From positions 310,001 to 374,000 of the forward strand of contig VXAU01002072.1 of assembly GCA_013399695.1 (NCBI GenBank): a stretch of DNA of 64,000 nucleotides, in the 5' to 3' direction. This stretch comes from Formicarius rufipectus. Its lineage: Eukaryota; Chordata; Aves; Passeriformes; Formicariidae. The notes below the pieces were generated by a model. It had not been told where the DNA came from and ran no database searches. It was given only the letters and a program-made list of their open reading frames with translations. A program made the position numbers and the translations under genes. Position 1 is the stretch's first letter, and each line of letters begins with the position of its first letter. This document shows positions 61,461-64,000 of the stretch, piece by piece.

Positions 61461-64000
61461 AGAAATACATGAGCTTCTAATTTCTTGTGTGTCTCCATGC
61501 ATTACTGGGGTACCTTCAAGGTATTGAACGGAGGAAGTATTGCCACAACCACCCCACTGGGGAAGGAGATGAGCAGGTGGACTCCTCCCATTAATACAAA
61601 AAAATTGCCCCTCTCAGGTTCTCCCCAAATTATTGCAAAATTGGGCATATTTTGGTACGAAACCTCCTCTGTTGTGGGTCGTATTTAAGAGAGTCCAACA
61701 ATCAAGCTCATTTCTATTTTCAAATGCACAGAAAAGGTAACTGCACATCATCTTGTCAGGTGGAGTAGTTACAGAAAGAAGCACAACAGGAGTGTGGGCA
61801 GACGTGGAGTGCAGTGTGGTTGCTCTGCTCCTCTGCCCAGGGGCAAGGATAGGGAGAACCAGATCCTGCTGTAGAGATGCTAACATCTATCTTATCGGTC
61901 CCTCCCCTGAAAGTTTCTTTGGCAAAACACTGCGTGCATGTTCTTCTGACCCTACTCTTCACTTCAAGTGTAGAAAGGGAAAAGTCTAAAAAGCCAGAGA
62001 GTAAACCTTTTTAGCAGCTGACACACTCCCCTGTCATTTCTCCCAGCCAAACTTACAGCCTGGTCCCTGCCTGGATTGTATGCGTCACCGGTGTACTCCA
62101 TGGCCAGAGAGTGATAGCAACAAATTGACTTTGGAATTAATCCCTCTCAAGCCTTATCTCAGAGATTATTATTGCTATCAAGGCATCTGAAGAAAGGCCA
62201 CTGTCACTCCAACAAAATTTCTTCCTCTGAGACAGCAATCAAAAAAAAATTTAAAAAAATCCACAAATCACTTGGACTGAACACAAATGTAATCGTGTCC
62301 GGTGCTTTATATACACACATTCTTGGATTAACTCTGACCCAGCTATATAATCTTTTAAGAGCCAAAATGAATCCTGGACTGTACAACAATGAGAATATCT
62401 TAAAAGGCAAGATAGGGAGGGGGGGAAATTCTTTTTCCTGCATCTAGAACAAGTTTTTCCACACTAGAACAGACAGATTCATAGCTGCAATATGTTTAAA
62501 TACCATCACACTCTACTACAGAAAGTATAAGGTTTTTAGTCAAATACACTGGCAATTTTTGGGGGGTGTGAAGCTGCCAACTGATTCAATATTGTGTGCT
62601 GTAAGGAGTCAGAACTATGCCTTTTCCACACTATTGATTTAAAGGTGAAACTTGCTATTCTGCAAAGAGAAGTAGCTAAAAAAGGATGTAAAATTCAAAT
62701 AATATTCAAAATAAAATTGGTCATTTTTCCCCCTTCACATTAGTTGGAACTGATTAGCATGTTGTATGTCAAATTGCATGAACCCAAGGAAGCATACAGC
62801 AAGAAGACAATGGGAATAGGAAGGATTAATAAATCCCTAAGTGTTCATTCATAAATACATACTGGGTCATGAGCACTAAATCCAGCAGATTCTTGCTCTG
62901 TAGCTTTAACATATTTCAGCATAAAATCCTGAAAGCTTTTAAAGAAGGTGAGACTTTAAAACAAAAAATAGAAGGAGAGTGTAATTGTTTGTCTCCACAG
63001 ACACTGAACTAGGGAAAAAAGGGAAAACCAAAGCAACAGATACAAACTTCAGTCACTTACAAGAGTACATTTTCCAGATGAGACCTAAGGAACTTTTCTT
63101 ATTTTGCATTTGTTTTACATAAGCTTCTTAAGGTAGGGGAAATACCTGGAGCAGGTTTGTTGTTTTTTATTTTTTTTTTCTTCTATGTTGTTTTCTACTT
63201 AGTTGAATTCAATTACTACCAGAGAAAGCAGTTACACCAAAAACATGCATCCTTTCTGCTTGGGCTCATCTGTTAAATCAGACTTAATCCTCAACAATCA
63301 ATATCCCAGGGTAAACAGCCCACACCTAGAGATACGAGGTGGAAGGTAAAGAGAACAGATTTTATTTGTAAAAGCATGCAAGTACCACACACTGCCAACA
63401 CACAGCCCTGTTTCCTTACTAATTTCTAACATAAAACTAATTGCTAAATAAAAATAGGTTTCTGAGTGACATTAACAGGCATTACTTCTGAAGCTTTGGG
63501 TGTCTCCCTGTGGAACTGTAATCCAGGACTCGGGCAGGTACAATCCTCCTTTTCCCCCCAGATTTCCAGAAAGGCAGAATTAAATAGGATCAAAAGTTAA
63601 AACAAACACTTAGACTACTCAGAAAGATACTGTGGTCACAGTCCAATTTGAAAGTCTCTGCTGAAACTGCAGAAGCTGATGGAGCTGCTGAGCCCAGGCA
63701 TTCTGGTGGCACAGCTCAGCACCTACCATCCATCTTCCACGCCCCACCCTGCTGGACGCGGCCAAAACAGAGCCACTGGGCCGTGTTCAGGGAGAGCTGT
63801 GCTGCACCCTCTGCAGCAGAATGTCATCTTCACCCCGTATCAAAAGGGTGGCTTTTCTCCTGCGTTTTACCTACTACACCTTGCCCACCTGAAAATGGAG
63901 AGATATTTAGAGAAGTCCTAGAGCTGAGGCACTCAGGACACACCTCTGTAACCATAGGAAGTTTGGCAGTTGCACTGTTAGGAGAAGGTGAAGTTTGTAA

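Larger units (their letters stand above)
55950..64000 (-). other. KCNMB4: KCNMB4 intron 1, partial
   Basis: About 8 kb of intron 1, continuing past the right edge. I searched it for the GC-rich first exon encoding the N terminus and first span and did not find it. It holds a probable solo LTR at about 60,369-61,460 and A-rich or T-rich simple stretches (for example about 62,249-62,258 and 63,170-63,180). Nothing else is recognisable. Confidence 0.8.

Noticed and set aside
56000..64000. KCNMB4 exon 1
   Set aside because: Searched on the minus strand for a GC-rich exon encoding the N terminus and first span. Nothing matches, so it is probably beyond the window.
1..64000. CRISPR array, operon, phage or bacterial defence system
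   Set aside because: The DNA is vertebrate with spliced genes. No regular spacer array or compact gene cluster is present.

Overview
The window is vertebrate nuclear DNA, most likely from a bird. Coding sequence comes in short exons with GT-AG introns. The interspersed repeats are CR1 LINE fragments plus one long terminal repeat that resembles a family I know from songbird and other avian genomes. I see no bacterial or viral gene organisation, no RNA gene and no CRISPR array.

Positions 159-27643, plus strand, hold the 3' three quarters of PTPRB (VE-PTP, receptor-type tyrosine phosphatase beta). I place 25 exons. Together with the one base carried over from the exon before the window they give 1,445 codons and a stop, and the frame closes at every junction. 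Ten single-exon fibronectin type III (FN3) domains come first, then a split membrane-proximal FN3, a transmembrane exon, a short juxtamembrane segment with an 18-base microexon, and a complete tyrosine phosphatase domain with an intact active site. Human PTPRB is about 1,997 residues with 17 FN3 domains, so about six FN3 domains and the signal peptide should lie upstream of base 1.

From 27644 to about 32,070 lies probable PTPRB 3' UTR: AT-rich, with several AATAAA signals, two Pumilio-type motifs and a small CR1 remnant. From there to about 46,570 is intergenic DNA in which I find no gene. A block at about 33,370-34,500 looks richer in G+C than its surroundings.

From 46996 to the right edge, minus strand, lies KCNMB4, the beta-4 auxiliary subunit of BK channels. 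Exon 3 (46996-47164) and exon 2 (55822-55949) are clear; exon 1 is beyond the right edge. Intron 2 contains a decayed CR1 LINE (about 49,765-51,200) and intron 1 contains a probable solo LTR (about 60,369-61,460). PTPRB and KCNMB4 are tail to tail, the arrangement I recall from human chromosome 12q15. The two proteins are not known to act together: PTPRB restrains endothelial TIE2, VEGFR2 and VE-cadherin phosphorylation, and KCNMB4 tunes BK channels, mainly in neurons.

I did not find an undescribed biological system. The most useful observations are the frame-neutral microexon, a GC-AG intron, signs of pairwise FN3 exon duplication, and an N-glycosylation sequon in the KCNMB4 loop that I believe human KCNMB4 lacks.
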